DNA of 64,000 bases, taken from NCBI RefSeq assembly GCF_016907815.1, contig NZ_JAFBCQ010000001.1:3162001-3226000 (forward strand), read 5' to 3'. A model generated the notes under the pieces. The model was not told the DNA's origin, did not search any database, and worked only from the letters and a program-made list of their open reading frames with translations. The position numbers and the translations under genes are program-made. Shown one piece after another: positions 8,506-17,382 of the stretch (the first letter of the stretch is position 1; every line of letters starts with the position of its first letter). The stretch is from Microbacterium aurum. GTDB lineage: Bacteria > Actinomycetota > Actinomycetes > Actinomycetales > Microbacteriaceae.

Positions 8506-9269
8506 GCGCCGTCGACCCGGAGGCGGCGGTGCTGCCCGCGCCGGTGCTCCGGGCCGACGGCGTCTGGAAGGCCTTCGGTGACCGCGAGGTGCTGCGCGGC
8601 GTGTCGGTGTCGCTCGAGCGGCATCAAGTCGTGGCGCTGATCGGAGCATCCGGCTCGGGAAAGTCGACTCTGCTGCGCTGCCTCGGCCTGCTCGAGCCGA
8701 TCGACGACGGGCAGATCTTCCTCGGCGACGAGGACATCTCCGACCCGCGTGTGGACGGCAACCGTGTGCGCGCCCGGCTGGGTGCGGTGTTCCAGAGCTA
8801 CAACCTCTTCCCGCATCTGTCGGTCCTCGACAACGTGACGCTCGCGTCGCGCGTCGTGCACCGCATGCCGCGGAAGGATGCCGAGGCCCGCGCGCTAGAC
8901 CTGCTCGCGCGCATCGGGCTCGGCGACTACGCGCGCGCGCATCCCGATCGGCTGTCCGGCGGCCAGCAGCAGCGCGCGGCGATCGTCCGCGCGATCGCGA
9001 CCGACCCGGAGGTGCTGCTGCTCGACGAGATCACCTCGGCGCTCGACCCGGAGCTCGTCGGCGAGGTGCTGGAGCTCGTGCGACAGCTCGCCGCCGACGG
9101 CGCGACGATCCTCATGGCCACGCACGAGATGGCGTTCGCCCGCGACGTCGCCGACCGTGTCGTGTTCCTCGATGCCGGGACGATCGTGGAGGAGGGCGCC
9201 CCGGCATCCGTCTTCGGCGCCCCGCAGCATCCCCGCACGCGCGAGTTCCTCGCCCGCGTCACCGCCTGA
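8502..9269 (+). CDS. amino acid ABC transporter ATP-binding protein (GlnQ type)
   Basis: The 255-residue ATPase powers the importer encoded just upstream. It has Walker A GASGSGKST (residues 48-56), a Q-loop in AVFQSYNLFPH, the signature LSGGQQQRAAI, Walker B EVLLLDE and the switch His in ATHEMAFARDVADRVVFLDAG. The FQSYNLFPH and THEMAFA strings are typical of the polar amino-acid (PAAT) group. The GTG at 8502 overlaps the permease stop (GTGA). A long palindrome follows 16 bp after the stop. Confidence 0.93.
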   Translation: MSAVDPEAAVLPAPVLRADGVWKAFGDREVLRGVSVSLERHQVVALIGASGSGKSTLLRCLGLLEPIDDGQIFLGDEDISDPRVDGNRVRARLGAVFQSYNLFPHLSVLDNVTLASRVVHRMPRKDAEARALDLLARIGLGDYARAHPDRLSGGQQQRAAIVRAIATDPEVLLLDEITSALDPELVGEVLELVRQLAADGATILMATHEMAFARDVADRVVFLDAGTIVEEGAPASVFGAPQHPRTREFLARVTA

Positions 9270-9285
9270 GCGCGGTCGGTTGCGA

Positions 9286-9372
9286 CGTTTCGTCTCGTCG
9301 CTGCGCTCCTCGCTCAACGACCGGCGGCGCGCCCGCCGACCGGTCGTTGAGCGAGCGAAGCGAGACGAAACG
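9286..9372. repeat. 87-bp palindrome with GTTTCGTCTCG arms
   Basis: An imperfect inverted repeat between the convergent importer operon and folD. The outer arms are CGTTTCGTCTCG (9286-9297) and CGAGACGAAACG (9361-9372); the inner arms are CGCTCAACGACCGG and CCGGTCGTTGAGCG. From memory, similar elements recur in intergenic spaces of Microbacterium-like genomes; only one copy is present here. Confidence 0.85.
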
Positions 9373-9378
9373 ACGCCG

Positions 9379-10260
9379 TCAGGACAGGGAGCGCTCGGCG
9401 GCCTCGACGACGTTGGTCATCAGCAGGGCGACCGTCATCGGGCCGACACCGCCGGGGTTCGGGGACACGAAGCCGGCGACCTCCGCGACATCCGGCGCGA
9501 CGTCGCCGTAGACCTTGCTCTTGCCGGTCTCGGGGTCGGTCTCGCGAGTCACGCCGACGTCGAGCACGGCAGCGCCGGGCTTCACGTCCGCCGCCTGCAC
9601 GATGTGCTTGACGCCCGCCGCGGCGACGATCACGTCGGCCTGCCGCAGGTGGTGCGCCAGGTCGGTCGTCCCGGTGTGGGTGAGGGTCACGGTCGCGTTG
9701 ATCTCCCGGCGCGTGAGCAGTAGCCCGATCGAACGGCCGATCGTGACGCCGCGGCCGACGACGACGACATCCTTGCCCTTCAGGTCGTAGTCGTTGCGGA
9801 GCAGCAGCTCGATGACACCCCGCGGCGTGCACGGCAGCGGCGTCGTGATCGGACCGTTCACGTTCAGCACGAGGCGCCCGAGGTTCGTCGGGTGCAGGCC
9901 GTCGGCATCCTTCGCCGGGTCGATCCGCTCGAGGATCGCATCGGTGTCCAGGTGGCGCGGCAGCGGCAGCTGCACGATGTAGCCGTGGCAGGCCGGGTCG
10001 GCGTTGAGCTCGTCGATCAGCGCCTCGACCTGCGCCTGCGTGGCATCGGCCGGCAGCTCCCGCTGGATCGAGTTCATCCCGATGGCCTCGGACTCGCGGT
10101 GCTTCATGCCGACGTACAACTGGGATGCCGGGTCGGCGCCCACCAGCACGGTTGCGATCCCGGGGGTGATGCCCCGCGCTCGCAGCGCCGCGACGCGCTC
10201 GCGCAGCTCGTTCTTGATCTCCGCCGCGGCGGCCCTGCCGTCGAGCCTCTGTGCCGTCAT
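9379..10260 (-). CDS. folD: bifunctional methylenetetrahydrofolate dehydrogenase/cyclohydrolase
   Basis: The 293-residue enzyme interconverts 5,10-methylene-THF, 5,10-methenyl-THF and 10-formyl-THF. Features: the catalytic Tyr/Lys pair in [20 protein letters not shown], the nucleotide-binding turn [11 protein letters not shown], and the C-terminal [15 protein letters not shown]. The start at 10260 follows a strong GGGAGGA. It lies 151 bp downstream of glyA on the same strand, so both one-carbon genes should be served by the ZTP riboswitch ahead of glyA unless the palindrome between them stops transcription. Confidence 0.95.
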   Translation of the reverse strand: MTAQRLDGRAAAAEIKNELRERVAALRARGITPGIATVLVGADPASQLYVGMKHRESEAIGMNSIQRELPADATQAQVEALIDELNADPACHGYIVQLPLPRHLDTDAILERIDPAKDADGLHPTNLGRLVLNVNGPITTPLPCTPRGVIELLLRNDYDLKGKDVVVVGRGVTIGRSIGLLLTRREINATVTLTHTGTTDLAHHLRQADVIVAAAGVKHIVQAADVKPGAAVLDVGVTRETDPETGKSKVYGDVAPDVAEVAGFVSPNPGGVGPMTVALLMTNVVEAAERSLS

Positions 10261-10304
10261 GGTTCCTCCCGGAATGGATTGTCGTCGGATCGCCCCGCCG
10301 GATC

Positions 10305-10375
10305 CGCGAGAGAACAACTCGGCGCCCAGAGGACGGGTGTTACCCGTACTCTCGGCGCGCCGTTGTTCTCTCGCG
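10305..10375. repeat. palindrome between glyA and folD
   Basis: 14-bp perfect arms, CGCGAGAGAACAAC (10305-10318) and its complement (10362-10375), with smaller stems inside. It lies within the presumed glyA-folD transcript, so it could be a processing or attenuation site, or a passive intergenic repeat. Confidence 0.8.
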
Positions 10376-10411
10376 GTCGAGGAGAGGGCAGCGGATGCTG
10401 CCGGGCGGGCG

Positions 10412-11686
10412 CTACTGCTGCAGGCCGGGGTACAGCGGGAAAGCGGCGGTCAGCGCGGCGACGCGGGCGCGCAGCGCCTCGAGGTCCGCGCCGGGCTGCA
10501 GCGCGAGTGCGATGACGTCGGCGACCTCGGTGAATTCGGCGTCGCCGAACCCGCGGGTCGCGAGCGCCGGCGTGCCGATGCGCAGGCCCGACGTCACCAT
10601 CGGCGGGCGCGGGTCATTCGGGACGGCGTTGCGGTTCACCGTGATGTGGATCTCGTGCAGCAGGTCTTCGGCCTGCTTGCCGTCGATCTCGGCGTCGCGC
10701 AGGTCGACGAGCACGAGGTGCACGTCGGTGCCGCCGGAGCGCACGGAGATCCCGGCATCCTTCACGTCCTGCTGCGAGAGGCGCTCCGCGAGGATCGCGG
10801 CGCCGCGCACGACGCGCTCCTGGCGCTCGCGGAACTCCGGCGTCGCGGCGAGCTTGAACGCCGTCGCCTTCGCGGCGATGACATGCATGAGCGGGCCGCC
10901 CTGCTGACCGGGGAAGACGGCGGAGTTGATCTTCTTCGCGATGTCGGCGTCGTTCGTGAGGATGAAGCCCGAACGCGGACCGCCGATCGTCTTGTGCACG
11001 GTCGACGACACGACGTGCGCGTGCGGCACGGGGCTCGGGTGCAGGCCCGCCGCGACGAGACCCGCGAAGTGCGCCATGTCGACCCACAGGAGCGCGCCGA
11101 CCTTGTCGGCGATCTCACGGAAGCGCGCGAAGTCGAGCTGACGCGGGTACGCCGACCAGCCCGCGATGATGACCTTGGGGCTGTGCTCGACGGCGAGGCG
11201 CTCGACCTCGTCCATGTCGATGACGCTCGTCTCGGGGTCGACGCCGTACGCGACGATGTTGTACAGCCGGCCGGAGAAGTTGATCTTCATGCCGTGCGTG
11301 AGGTGCCCGCCGTGGTCGAGCGACAGGCCGAGGAGCGTATCGCCGGGGCGCGCGATCGCGTGCAGGACGGCGGCGTTGGCGGATGCCCCGGAGTGCGGCT
11401 GCACGTTCGCGAACTCCGCCCCGAACAGCGCCTTCGCCCGCTCGATCGCCAGCTCCTCGGCGACGTCGACCTCTTCGCAGCCGCCGTAGTAGCGGCGACC
11501 CGGGTAGCCCTCGGCGTACTTGTTCGTCAGCACCGAGCCCTGCGACTGCAGCACCGAGACAGGCACGAAGTTCTCCGAGGCGATCATCTCGAGGTAGCCG
11601 CGCTGCCGCTCGAGCTCACGCTCGAGCACCTGGGCGATCTCGGGGTCGACCTCGCCGAGCGGGGCGTTGAAGTACGGGTCGGTCAT
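10412..11686 (-). CDS. glyA: serine hydroxymethyltransferase
   Basis: The 424-residue PLP enzyme converts serine and THF to glycine and 5,10-methylene-THF. It shows [20 protein letters not shown] near the N-terminus, PHSGASAN, and the PLP lysine motif [14 protein letters not shown]. Length is normal. The ATG at 11686 is preceded by GGAGGAG at ideal spacing. A ZTP riboswitch fills the leader and folD follows, so expression is likely induced when ZTP signals a shortage of 10-formyl-THF. The divergent neighbour is a decayed hexosaminidase gene. Confidence 0.96.
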   Translation of the reverse strand: MTDPYFNAPLGEVDPEIAQVLERELERQRGYLEMIASENFVPVSVLQSQGSVLTNKYAEGYPGRRYYGGCEEVDVAEELAIERAKALFGAEFANVQPHSGASANAAVLHAIARPGDTLLGLSLDHGGHLTHGMKINFSGRLYNIVAYGVDPETSVIDMDEVERLAVEHSPKVIIAGWSAYPRQLDFARFREIADKVGALLWVDMAHFAGLVAAGLHPSPVPHAHVVSSTVHKTIGGPRSGFILTNDADIAKKINSAVFPGQQGGPLMHVIAAKATAFKLAATPEFRERQERVVRGAAILAERLSQQDVKDAGISVRSGGTDVHLVLVDLRDAEIDGKQAEDLLHEIHITVNRNAVPNDPRPPMVTSGLRIGTPALATRGFGDAEFTEVADVIALALQPGADLEALRARVAALTAAFPLYPGLQQ

Positions 11687-11746
11687 GGCGGCTCCTCCGG
11701 CTGGTGCAGTGGTTACGGGTTCCCGCGCGCGGCGGTGAAACCACGG

Positions 11747-11823
11747 CCGACCCAGGCGAACGGTCGATTGCCATGTGGTCGCTCCCCGGTGGTGACCCAC
11801 CTCAACGCCAGTCGCGACCCTGC
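11747..11823 (-). promoter_or_regulatory. ZTP (pfl) riboswitch ahead of glyA-folD
   Basis: Read on the minus strand, the leader holds the conserved blocks of the ZTP/pfl aptamer in order: GGGTCGCGACTGGCG, then GGTGGG, then CACCACCGGGGAGCGACC closing the first half, a variable linker, and the pseudoknot strand CGCCTGGG (ending near 11751). The GGTCGC and GCGACC arms pair. It lies about 60 bp upstream of the glyA start, a typical host gene for this class. The expression platform between 11687 and 11746 was not resolved. Confidence 0.9.
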
Positions 11824-11824
11824 G

Positions 11825-11830
11825 AGCATA
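11825..11830 (-). promoter_or_regulatory. -10 hexamer of the glyA promoter
   Basis: TATGCT on the minus strand ends just ahead of the first conserved riboswitch base, so transcription would begin at the aptamer. No convincing -35 is seen. Confidence 0.5.
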
Positions 11831-11867
11831 GCGGATCGGGCGCTGATAGGCTGGCCGCACCCGGTTT

Positions 11868-11882
11868 GTTAGGAGTCCTAAC
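11868..11882. promoter_or_regulatory. palindromic operator overlapping the hexosaminidase ribosome site
   Basis: GTTAGGAGTCCTAAC is a perfect palindrome around a central G. It contains the AGGAG ribosome site (11871-11875) and abuts the TTG start at 11883. A -10-like TAGGCT lies at 11847-11852. A related element with GTTAGTA and AAC half-sites sits next to the ROK gene at 18751, so ROK control of the amino-sugar genes is likely by inference. Confidence 0.6.
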
Positions 11883-12946
11883 TTGAGCGTCCCCGCCCTC
11901 GTCCCGCTGCCCGCTTCTGTCGTGGTCGCCGATGCTCCCGGACTCCCCCTGACGCCCGCCACCACGGTCTCCGGCCCCGACGCCGACCTGCTTCGAGCCC
12001 TGGTCGCCACGCGGACCGGTATCGAACTCCACGGATCTGACGCGAAAGCTGGCGAAAACGGCTCAGAAATCACTTCCCGTGCTCGGATCGAAGGAGTTAG
12101 CCACAGCACCCCCGCCATCACCCTTACTGTCGCCCCCGGTGGCGCGCCGGAGTCGTACCGCATCGCGGTCGACGGCACATCGGCCGCCGTCACCGGTGCC
12201 GACCCCGCGGGGCTGTTCTACGGCATCCACACCCTCGTGCAGCTGATCCGGCCAGCCGGCGACGGCTGGGAGATCCCCGCCGTCGTCATCGACGACGTCC
12301 CTCGCTTCGCCTACCGCGGCGTGATGCTGGACGTCGCCCGCCACTTCCACCCGGTCGCCACCGTCACCGCCTACATCGACCGTGCGTCGAGCCTGAAGTT
12401 CAACCATCTGCACCTGCATCTCACCGACGACCAGGGGTGGCGGCTGCAGCTGCGGTCGCGCCCGGCACGATCGGCCAGTACTGGGGCTACGTCGCCCCCA
12501 CCGACGGCATGGACGAGAAGGCACGCGGCTTCGTCCGCGGCGGCGGCCGGCTGATCATGTCGCCCGCCGACGCGATCTACCTCGACATGAAGTTCGACGC
12601 CAGCTCCCCGCTGGGGCTCACGTGGGCGCGCGGCGTCACGAGCGCCGAGCGCGCGTACGCGTGGGACCCTGCGGCGGTGATCGAGGGCGTGACGGATGCC
12701 GACATCCTCGGCGTCGAGGCGCCGATGTGGACCGAGACGGTGCGCACCCTGGACGACATCGACGCGCTCGCCTTCCCGCGGATCGGTGCTGCGGCGGAGG
12801 CCGCCTGGTCGCCGGCCGCCGGCCCCGACGGCGAGCGCACGTGGGAATCGTTCCGCACCCGCGTGGGCGCCCTCGCTCCGCTCTGGGCGCGTTCCGGCAT
12901 CCGATTCACCGCCCTGCCGGGGATCGACTGGGCCCGCGAAGACTGA
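11883..12946 (+). pseudogene. beta-N-acetylhexosaminidase (GH20), internally deleted
   Basis: Two family fragments lie in different frames. The first (11883 to about 12465) has the GH20 N-terminal domain and the start of the barrel: YGIHTLVQLIRP, FAYRGVMLDVARHFHP, FNHLHLHLTDDQGWRLQ. The second (about 12460-12946) resumes at PGTIGQYWGYV and runs to LGVEAPMWTET and the C-terminus. The middle of the barrel, including the catalytic Asp-Glu pair that GH20 needs, is missing: roughly 180 residues by comparison with the family. The product cannot be active. The TTG start has AGGAG seven bases upstream. nagA follows by 12 bp. Confidence 0.85.
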
Positions 12947-12958
12947 CAGGATCCGTGC

Positions 12959-14095
12959 ATGACCACCGTCCTGCATTCGCTGCGTCTCGTCGATGACGGC
13001 TTCATCACCGACGACGCCTGGGTCGCGTTCGCCGACGGCGTCGTGCTCGCCCGCGGGACCGGTGCGTCGTGGCGCGAGATGCCGGTGGCCGAGACCGTCG
13101 ACGGCGGCGGTGCGTACCTGACCCCAGGGTTCGTCGACATCCACGGTCACGGCGGCGGCGGCGCCGCGTTCGACGACGGCGCCGAGGCGATCGCGACCGC
13201 CCGTGCCGTCCACCGGGCGCACGGCACGACCCGCGCCGTGCTGTCGCTGGTGACGGCGTCGATCGACGATCTCGCCGCGCGGGTGGGCGTGATCGCCGAC
13301 CTCGCCGAGCGCGACGCGACGATCCTCGGCTCGCACCTGGAGGGGCCGTTCCTCGACGTCGGTCACAAGGGCGCGCACACCGAGGGTCTGCTGCGGGCGC
13401 CGGATGCCGAGAGCATCGCACGCCTGGTCGACGCGGGCCGCGGCACGGTGCGCCAGGTGACCCTCGCCCCGGAGCTTCCGGGCGGCCTTGCGGCCACGGC
13501 GCAGTTCGTCGCCGCCGGGGTCGCCGTCGCGGTCGGCCACACCGCCGCGACCGAGGACGAAGCCGCGGCCGCCTTCGATGCGGGCGCGACGCTGCTCACC
13601 CACGCGTTCAACGCGATGCCCGGCATCCACCACCGCGCGCCGGGGCCGATCGTCGCGGCGATGCGCGACGAGCGGGTCACGCTCGAAGTGATCGCCGACG
13701 GGTTCCACGTGCATCCGCATGTGATCGCGTTGGCGTTCGCGCAGGCGCCGGGCCGCATCGCGCTGATCACCGACGCGATGGCCGCCGCCGGTGCCGCCGA
13801 CGGCCACTACGAGCTCGGCGGCCTGGCCGTGACCGTGATCGACGGTGCCGCGCGCCTCGACGTCGGTGGCGCGATCGCCGGCTCGACCCTCACGCAGGAT
13901 GCCGCGCTCCGGCTCGTCGTGGCGGGCGGCCTGCCGCTGCCCGCCGCCGTCGCGGCGCTCACGACCGTGCCGGCGCGCGCGATCGGCGTCGAGGGGCGGT
14001 ACGGCTCACTCCGCCCGGGCGCCGCCGCCGACGCCGTGCTGCTGGATGACGCGCTGACTGTCGCGGGGGTCTGGGTCGACGGCATCCGCATCTGA
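12959..14095 (+). CDS. nagA: N-acetylglucosamine-6-phosphate deacetylase
   Basis: The 378-residue amidohydrolase-fold enzyme converts GlcNAc-6-P to glucosamine-6-P and acetate. Metal and catalytic residues are visible: FVDIHGHGGGG, the metal Glu in GSHLEGPFLD, His in AVGHTAATEDEA, His in THAFNAMPGIHHR and the catalytic Asp in ALITDAMAAAG. AGGA lies seven bases before the ATG. It sits directly behind the broken hexosaminidase and probably shares its promoter. NagB is 2.5 kb away on the other strand, so the amino-sugar genes form two units. A strong hairpin follows at 14156. Confidence 0.95.
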   Translation: MTTVLHSLRLVDDGFITDDAWVAFADGVVLARGTGASWREMPVAETVDGGGAYLTPGFVDIHGHGGGGAAFDDGAEAIATARAVHRAHGTTRAVLSLVTASIDDLAARVGVIADLAERDATILGSHLEGPFLDVGHKGAHTEGLLRAPDAESIARLVDAGRGTVRQVTLAPELPGGLAATAQFVAAGVAVAVGHTAATEDEAAAAFDAGATLLTHAFNAMPGIHHRAPGPIVAAMRDERVTLEVIADGFHVHPHVIALAFAQAPGRIALITDAMAAAGAADGHYELGGLAVTVIDGAARLDVGGAIAGSTLTQDAALRLVVAGGLPLPAAVAALTTVPARAIGVEGRYGSLRPGAAADAVLLDDALTVAGVWVDGIRI

Positions 14096-14155
14096 GGGGC
14101 GATCGCGTCACCCGCGCACCACCGACCACCGCGAGGACTCTCGCGAGGTGAACGG

Positions 14156-14185
14156 AGGGCGGCAGCGCCCCCGCGCTGCCGCCCT
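14156..14185. terminator. hairpin after nagA
   Basis: A perfect 13-bp stem (AGGGCGGCAGCGC and complement) with a CCCC loop, without a T-run. It is the only structure I see in the 309-base spacer 14096-14404, which otherwise holds no supported gene. Confidence 0.7.
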
Positions 14186-14404
14186 GCCTGCCCCCTCCGG
14201 CGCCGCGACGCCTCCCCCGAGGTGCGCGGCCGCCGCGTGGCGGTCGGGCCGAACCGGTGTCGGAGCCGACGCCCCCTCCGCGTCGGCGATCGCCCCCGCC
14301 GAGACGGAGAAGCCGTCGCGTCGCCGCCGTCGCGCCTGACTTCTCCCCCGCAGTCCGCCGCTCTCGCCCCGTCGGCACCGAACGGCGCCGCGTAAACTGG
14401 GCTC

Positions 14405-14824
14405 ATGTCCGAACTGCCGCACGTCCGACCGAGCGCGCCCGAGGCGCCCCGTGCCGCTGACGCGTCCCCGGGACTCCCCGCCGGCACGCGTCCCGCGCTC
14501 GACGCTGTCGACGTGCTGGCGTTCCTGTGCGAGCTGTTCGCGTTCGGCACGCTCGCAGTGTGGGGGTTCACGGCGTGGCCGTTCCCGTGGAACATCGCGG
14601 TCGGCATCGGCGCCCCGGTGATCGCGATCCTCCTCTGGGCGCTGTTCGTGTCGCCACGCGCGGTCATTCCGGTGCACCCGTTCGTGCGGGCGCTCGTCGA
14701 ACTGCTCGTCTACGCCGCCGCGACGATCGTCTGGTGGACGAGCGGCAACGCGTGGATCGGCCTGGCCTACGCCGTCGTCGCCGTCACCGTGGGCCTCGTC
14801 GCCGGCCGCCGACGCCTGGCATGA
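14405..14824 (+). CDS. YrdB family (DUF2568) membrane protein
   Basis: The 139-residue protein has a polar N-terminal tail of about 35 residues and then four membrane segments. The DUF2568/YrdB pattern is clear: an aromatic LAFLCELFAFGTLAVWGF helix, FPWNIAVGIGAPV, LFVSPRAVIP, then a final VRALVELLVYAAA and glycine-rich helix. Function unknown. TAAACT lies six bases before the ATG with no ribosome site, which suggests a leaderless mRNA. The stop overlaps the start of the FAD oxidase gene by four bases. Confidence 0.8.
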   Translation: MSELPHVRPSAPEAPRAADASPGLPAGTRPALDAVDVLAFLCELFAFGTLAVWGFTAWPFPWNIAVGIGAPVIAILLWALFVSPRAVIPVHPFVRALVELLVYAAATIVWWTSGNAWIGLAYAVVAVTVGLVAGRRRLA

Positions 14825-16182
14825 CCGACGTCGTCGCCGCGCTCCGCGCTCAGCTCGGAGATCGCGTCGACACCGATCCCGACCTGCTGGAGCGGGCGCG
14901 CGCCGACAAGTCCGGGCACGCCGCCGCCGGAACCCCGCTGGCCGTCGTGCACGCGGCATCCGTCGACGACGTGCAGGCCACGATGCGCATCGCCACCGCG
15001 ACCGCGACGCCCGTCGTGGTGCGGGGCGCCGGCACGGGCCTCGCGGGGGCAGCCAACGCCGGCGCGGGCGAGATCGTCCTGTCGGTGCGCGCAATGACCC
15101 GCATCCTGGAGGTCCGCCCCGACGACCTGCTCGCCGTCGTCGAGCCGGGCATCCTCAACGCGGACCTCAATGCCGCCCTCGCCGCGCAGGGCCTGTGGTG
15201 GGCGCCCGACCCGGCCAGCCGTGACATCTCCACCGTCGGCGGCAACATCGCCACCGGCGCCGGCGGGCTGCTGTGCGCGAAGTACGGCGTCGTCCGCGAC
15301 GCGGTGCTCGGCGTCGACCTCGTGCTCGCCGACGGGCGGCTGCTGCGCCTCGGGCACCGCAGTGTCAAGGGCGTCACCGGCCTCGACCTCACGTCGCTCG
15401 TCATCGGCTCGGAGGGGACGCTCGGCGTCGTCGTCGCGGCCACACTCAAGCTGCGTCGCCTCGTCCCCGGCCACGCGCGCACGCTGACCGCGACCTTCCC
15501 CGACGCGCGGGCGGCCGCCGCGGGCGCCGCCGCCGTCACGGCGTCGGGCGTCCAGCCGGCGATCATGGAGCTGATGGATGCCGCGTCGCTCGCGGCTGTC
15601 CACGCGCTGCTGGGTCTGGAACAGGTGACACCGGGGCGCGCGCAGCTGACCGTGCAGACCGACGGCGCCGCGGCGGATGCCGAGGCGGAGGCGATCGCGG
15701 CGACGCTCGCCGCCGCCGGCGGAACCGTGCGCCTGGCCGCCGACGACGCGGAGGCGGAACTGCTGTGGCGCATCCGCCGGTCGATGCACCCCGCGATGGA
15801 GACCCTCGGGACGACGCTCATCGAGGACGTCTCGGTGCCGCGCAGCGCCCTGCCCGCGATGTTCGACGAGATCGCCCGCGTCGAGCGCGAGCACGGCGTG
15901 CGCATCCCCACCGTGTGTCACGCCGGCGACGGCAATCTGCATCCGAACTTCGTGTTCTCCGGCACCGAGGTGCCGCCGGAGATCTGGGCCGCGGCCGACG
16001 ACCTCTTCCGCGCCGCGCTGCGGCTCGGCGGCACCCTCACCGGCGAGCACGGCGTCGGCGTGCTCAAGCGCCGCTGGCTGCGCGACGAGCTCGGCGACGA
16101 TCAGTGGGAGCTGCAGCGTCAGATCACGCGCGTGTTCGACCCCGCCGGCATCCTGAACCCGGGCAAGGTCTTCGACCGCTAA
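14821..16182 (+). CDS. FAD-binding oxidoreductase, GlcD/lactate dehydrogenase type
   Basis: The 453-residue flavoenzyme of the PCMH/VAO superfamily has an FAD-binding domain (about residues 30-215: VVVRGAGTGLAGAANA, STVGGNIATGAGGLLCAKYGV, KGVTGLDLTSLVIGSEGTLG) and a C-terminal FAD-oxidase domain with the metal/active-site motif CHAGDGNLHPNF and LTGEHGVGVLKR. Members oxidise glycolate, D-lactate or other 2-hydroxy acids; the substrate is not certain. It is translationally coupled (ATGA) to the DUF2568 gene. A 420-bp repeat-rich spacer follows. Confidence 0.85.
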   Translation: MTDVVAALRAQLGDRVDTDPDLLERARADKSGHAAAGTPLAVVHAASVDDVQATMRIATATATPVVVRGAGTGLAGAANAGAGEIVLSVRAMTRILEVRPDDLLAVVEPGILNADLNAALAAQGLWWAPDPASRDISTVGGNIATGAGGLLCAKYGVVRDAVLGVDLVLADGRLLRLGHRSVKGVTGLDLTSLVIGSEGTLGVVVAATLKLRRLVPGHARTLTATFPDARAAAAGAAAVTASGVQPAIMELMDAASLAAVHALLGLEQVTPGRAQLTVQTDGAAADAEAEAIAATLAAAGGTVRLAADDAEAELLWRIRRSMHPAMETLGTTLIEDVSVPRSALPAMFDEIARVEREHGVRIPTVCHAGDGNLHPNFVFSGTEVPPEIWAAADDLFRAALRLGGTLTGEHGVGVLKRRWLRDELGDDQWELQRQITRVFDPAGILNPGKVFDR

Positions 16183-16272
16183 ACGGCCCCGACGCGACCC
16201 GGGCAGCACGGCCCCAGACGCGACCCGGGCAGAACGGCCCAGACGCGACCCGGGCAGAACGTCCCGGCGCGC

Positions 16273-16340
16273 CGAAAGCAGGCTGAACCGGCCCCAGCGG
16301 CCCCGAACACGGCCGCCCGCGTCGATCCAGCCTGCTTTCG
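16273..16340. repeat. 68-bp palindrome, family 2, copy A
   Basis: Arms CGAAAGCAGGCTG and CAGCCTGCTTTCG around a 42-base centre rich in CGGCCCC. Copies at 16452-16519 (nearly identical) and 61376-61443 (same arms and length, different centre). Confidence 0.88.
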
Positions 16341-16451
16341 AGACCGGCGGCACCGCCACCGGCCGCGCCGCCACCGGCGGCGCCGCCACTGGCCCAGACG
16401 CGACCCGGGCAGAACGTCCCGGCGCGACCCGGGCAGGACGTCCCGGCGTGC

Positions 16452-16519
16452 CGAAAGCAGGCTGAACCGGCCCCAGCGGCCCCGAACACGGCCGTCCGTG
16501 TCGATCCAGCCTGCTTTCG
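16452..16519. repeat. 68-bp palindrome, family 2, copy B
   Basis: Same arms and almost the same centre as the copy at 16273, with two C/T changes near the right arm, so this copy arose by local tandem duplication. Confidence 0.88.
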
Positions 16520-16602
16520 AGACCGGCGGCACCGCCACCGGCCGCGCCGCCACCGGCGGCACCCGAGACGGGCGGCACCGACACCGCGTCCGGGCGTCGC
16601 GC

Positions 16603-17382
16603 TTACAGGCCCTGCCAGGCGGGCTTGTTCGCGAACGCGTAGCGGTAGTAGTCGGCGTGGGCCAGCTGCGAGGCGGCGGCCTCGTCGACGACGACGGTGG
16701 TGTGCGGATGCAGCTGGATCGCCGATCCCGGCAGCGAAGACGTCACGGGACCCTCGACGGCACCCGCGACGGCGGCGGCTTTGCCCTCGCCGAACGCCAG
16801 CAGGAACAGGTGCCTCGCCTCGAGGATCGTGCCGAGGCCCTGCGTGATGCAGTGCATCGGCACCTCGTCGACGGAGTCGAAGAAGCGCGCGTTGTCCTGC
16901 CGGGTCTGCTCGATGAGCGTCTTCACGCGGGTGCGCGAGGCGAACGACGATCCCGGCTCGTTGAAGCCGATGTGGCCGGAGGTGCCGATCCCGAGGATCT
17001 GCAGGTCGATGCCCCCGGCATCCGCGATCGCCCGTTCGTAGTCCTCGCCGGCGTGCGAGATCGTCTCGAGCGCGCCGTTGGGGGTGTGGATGCGTTCGGG
17101 GTCGAGCCCCAGCGGTTCCACGACCTCCTTCGTGATGACCGACCGGTAGCTCTCCGGGTGGTGCGGGTCGATGCCGACGTACTCGTCGAGTGCGAACCCG
17201 CGCACCCGCGACACGTCGACCCCGGCCAGGCGGGGGCGCAGCGCCTCGTACACCGGCAGCGGCGTCGACCCGGTCGCCAGCCCCAGCACGGCATCGGGGC
17301 GTGCGGTGATGAGCTTCACGATCTCTTCGGCGACGAGCTCCCCCGCCGCCGCAGCGGACGGGACGATCACGATCTCAGCCAT
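16603..17382 (-). CDS. nagB: glucosamine-6-phosphate deaminase
   Basis: The 259-residue enzyme turns glucosamine-6-P into fructose-6-P and ammonia. Features: GLATGSTPLPVYEAL for phosphate binding, the catalytic Asp in GFALDEYVGIDPHHPESY, and GIGTSGHIGFNEPGSSF. The catalytic-loop Asp of the E. coli enzyme (NDGH) is Ser here; Gram-positive NagBs also vary at this position. The ATG lies eight bases inside the end of a truncated sugar-binding lipoprotein ORF, which now supplies its promoter and translational context. Good length, so probably active. Confidence 0.94.
   Translation of the reverse strand: MAEIVIVPSAAAAGELVAEEIVKLITARPDAVLGLATGSTPLPVYEALRPRLAGVDVSRVRGFALDEYVGIDPHHPESYRSVITKEVVEPLGLDPERIHTPNGALETISHAGEDYERAIADAGGIDLQILGIGTSGHIGFNEPGSSFASRTRVKTLIEQTRQDNARFFDSVDEVPMHCITQGLGTILEARHLFLLAFGEGKAAAVAGAVEGPVTSSLPGSAIQLHPHTTVVVDEAAASQLAHADYYRYAFANKPAWQGL

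Larger units (their letters stand above)
16183..16602. repeat. tandem intergenic repeat block
   Basis: A noncoding spacer made of repeats. Short units of GACGCGACCCGGGCAG with small tails occur five times, and a longer segment of about 140 bp, containing a 68-bp palindrome plus a CCACCGGC-rich tail, occurs twice in direct orientation (about 16236-16372 and 16391-16560). It separates the convergent oxidase and nagB genes. Confidence 0.85.

Noticed and set aside
12371..13807. 478-codon minus-strand frame opposite nagA
   Set aside because: It is antisense to a well-recognised gene and its composition is typical of a GC-driven shadow.
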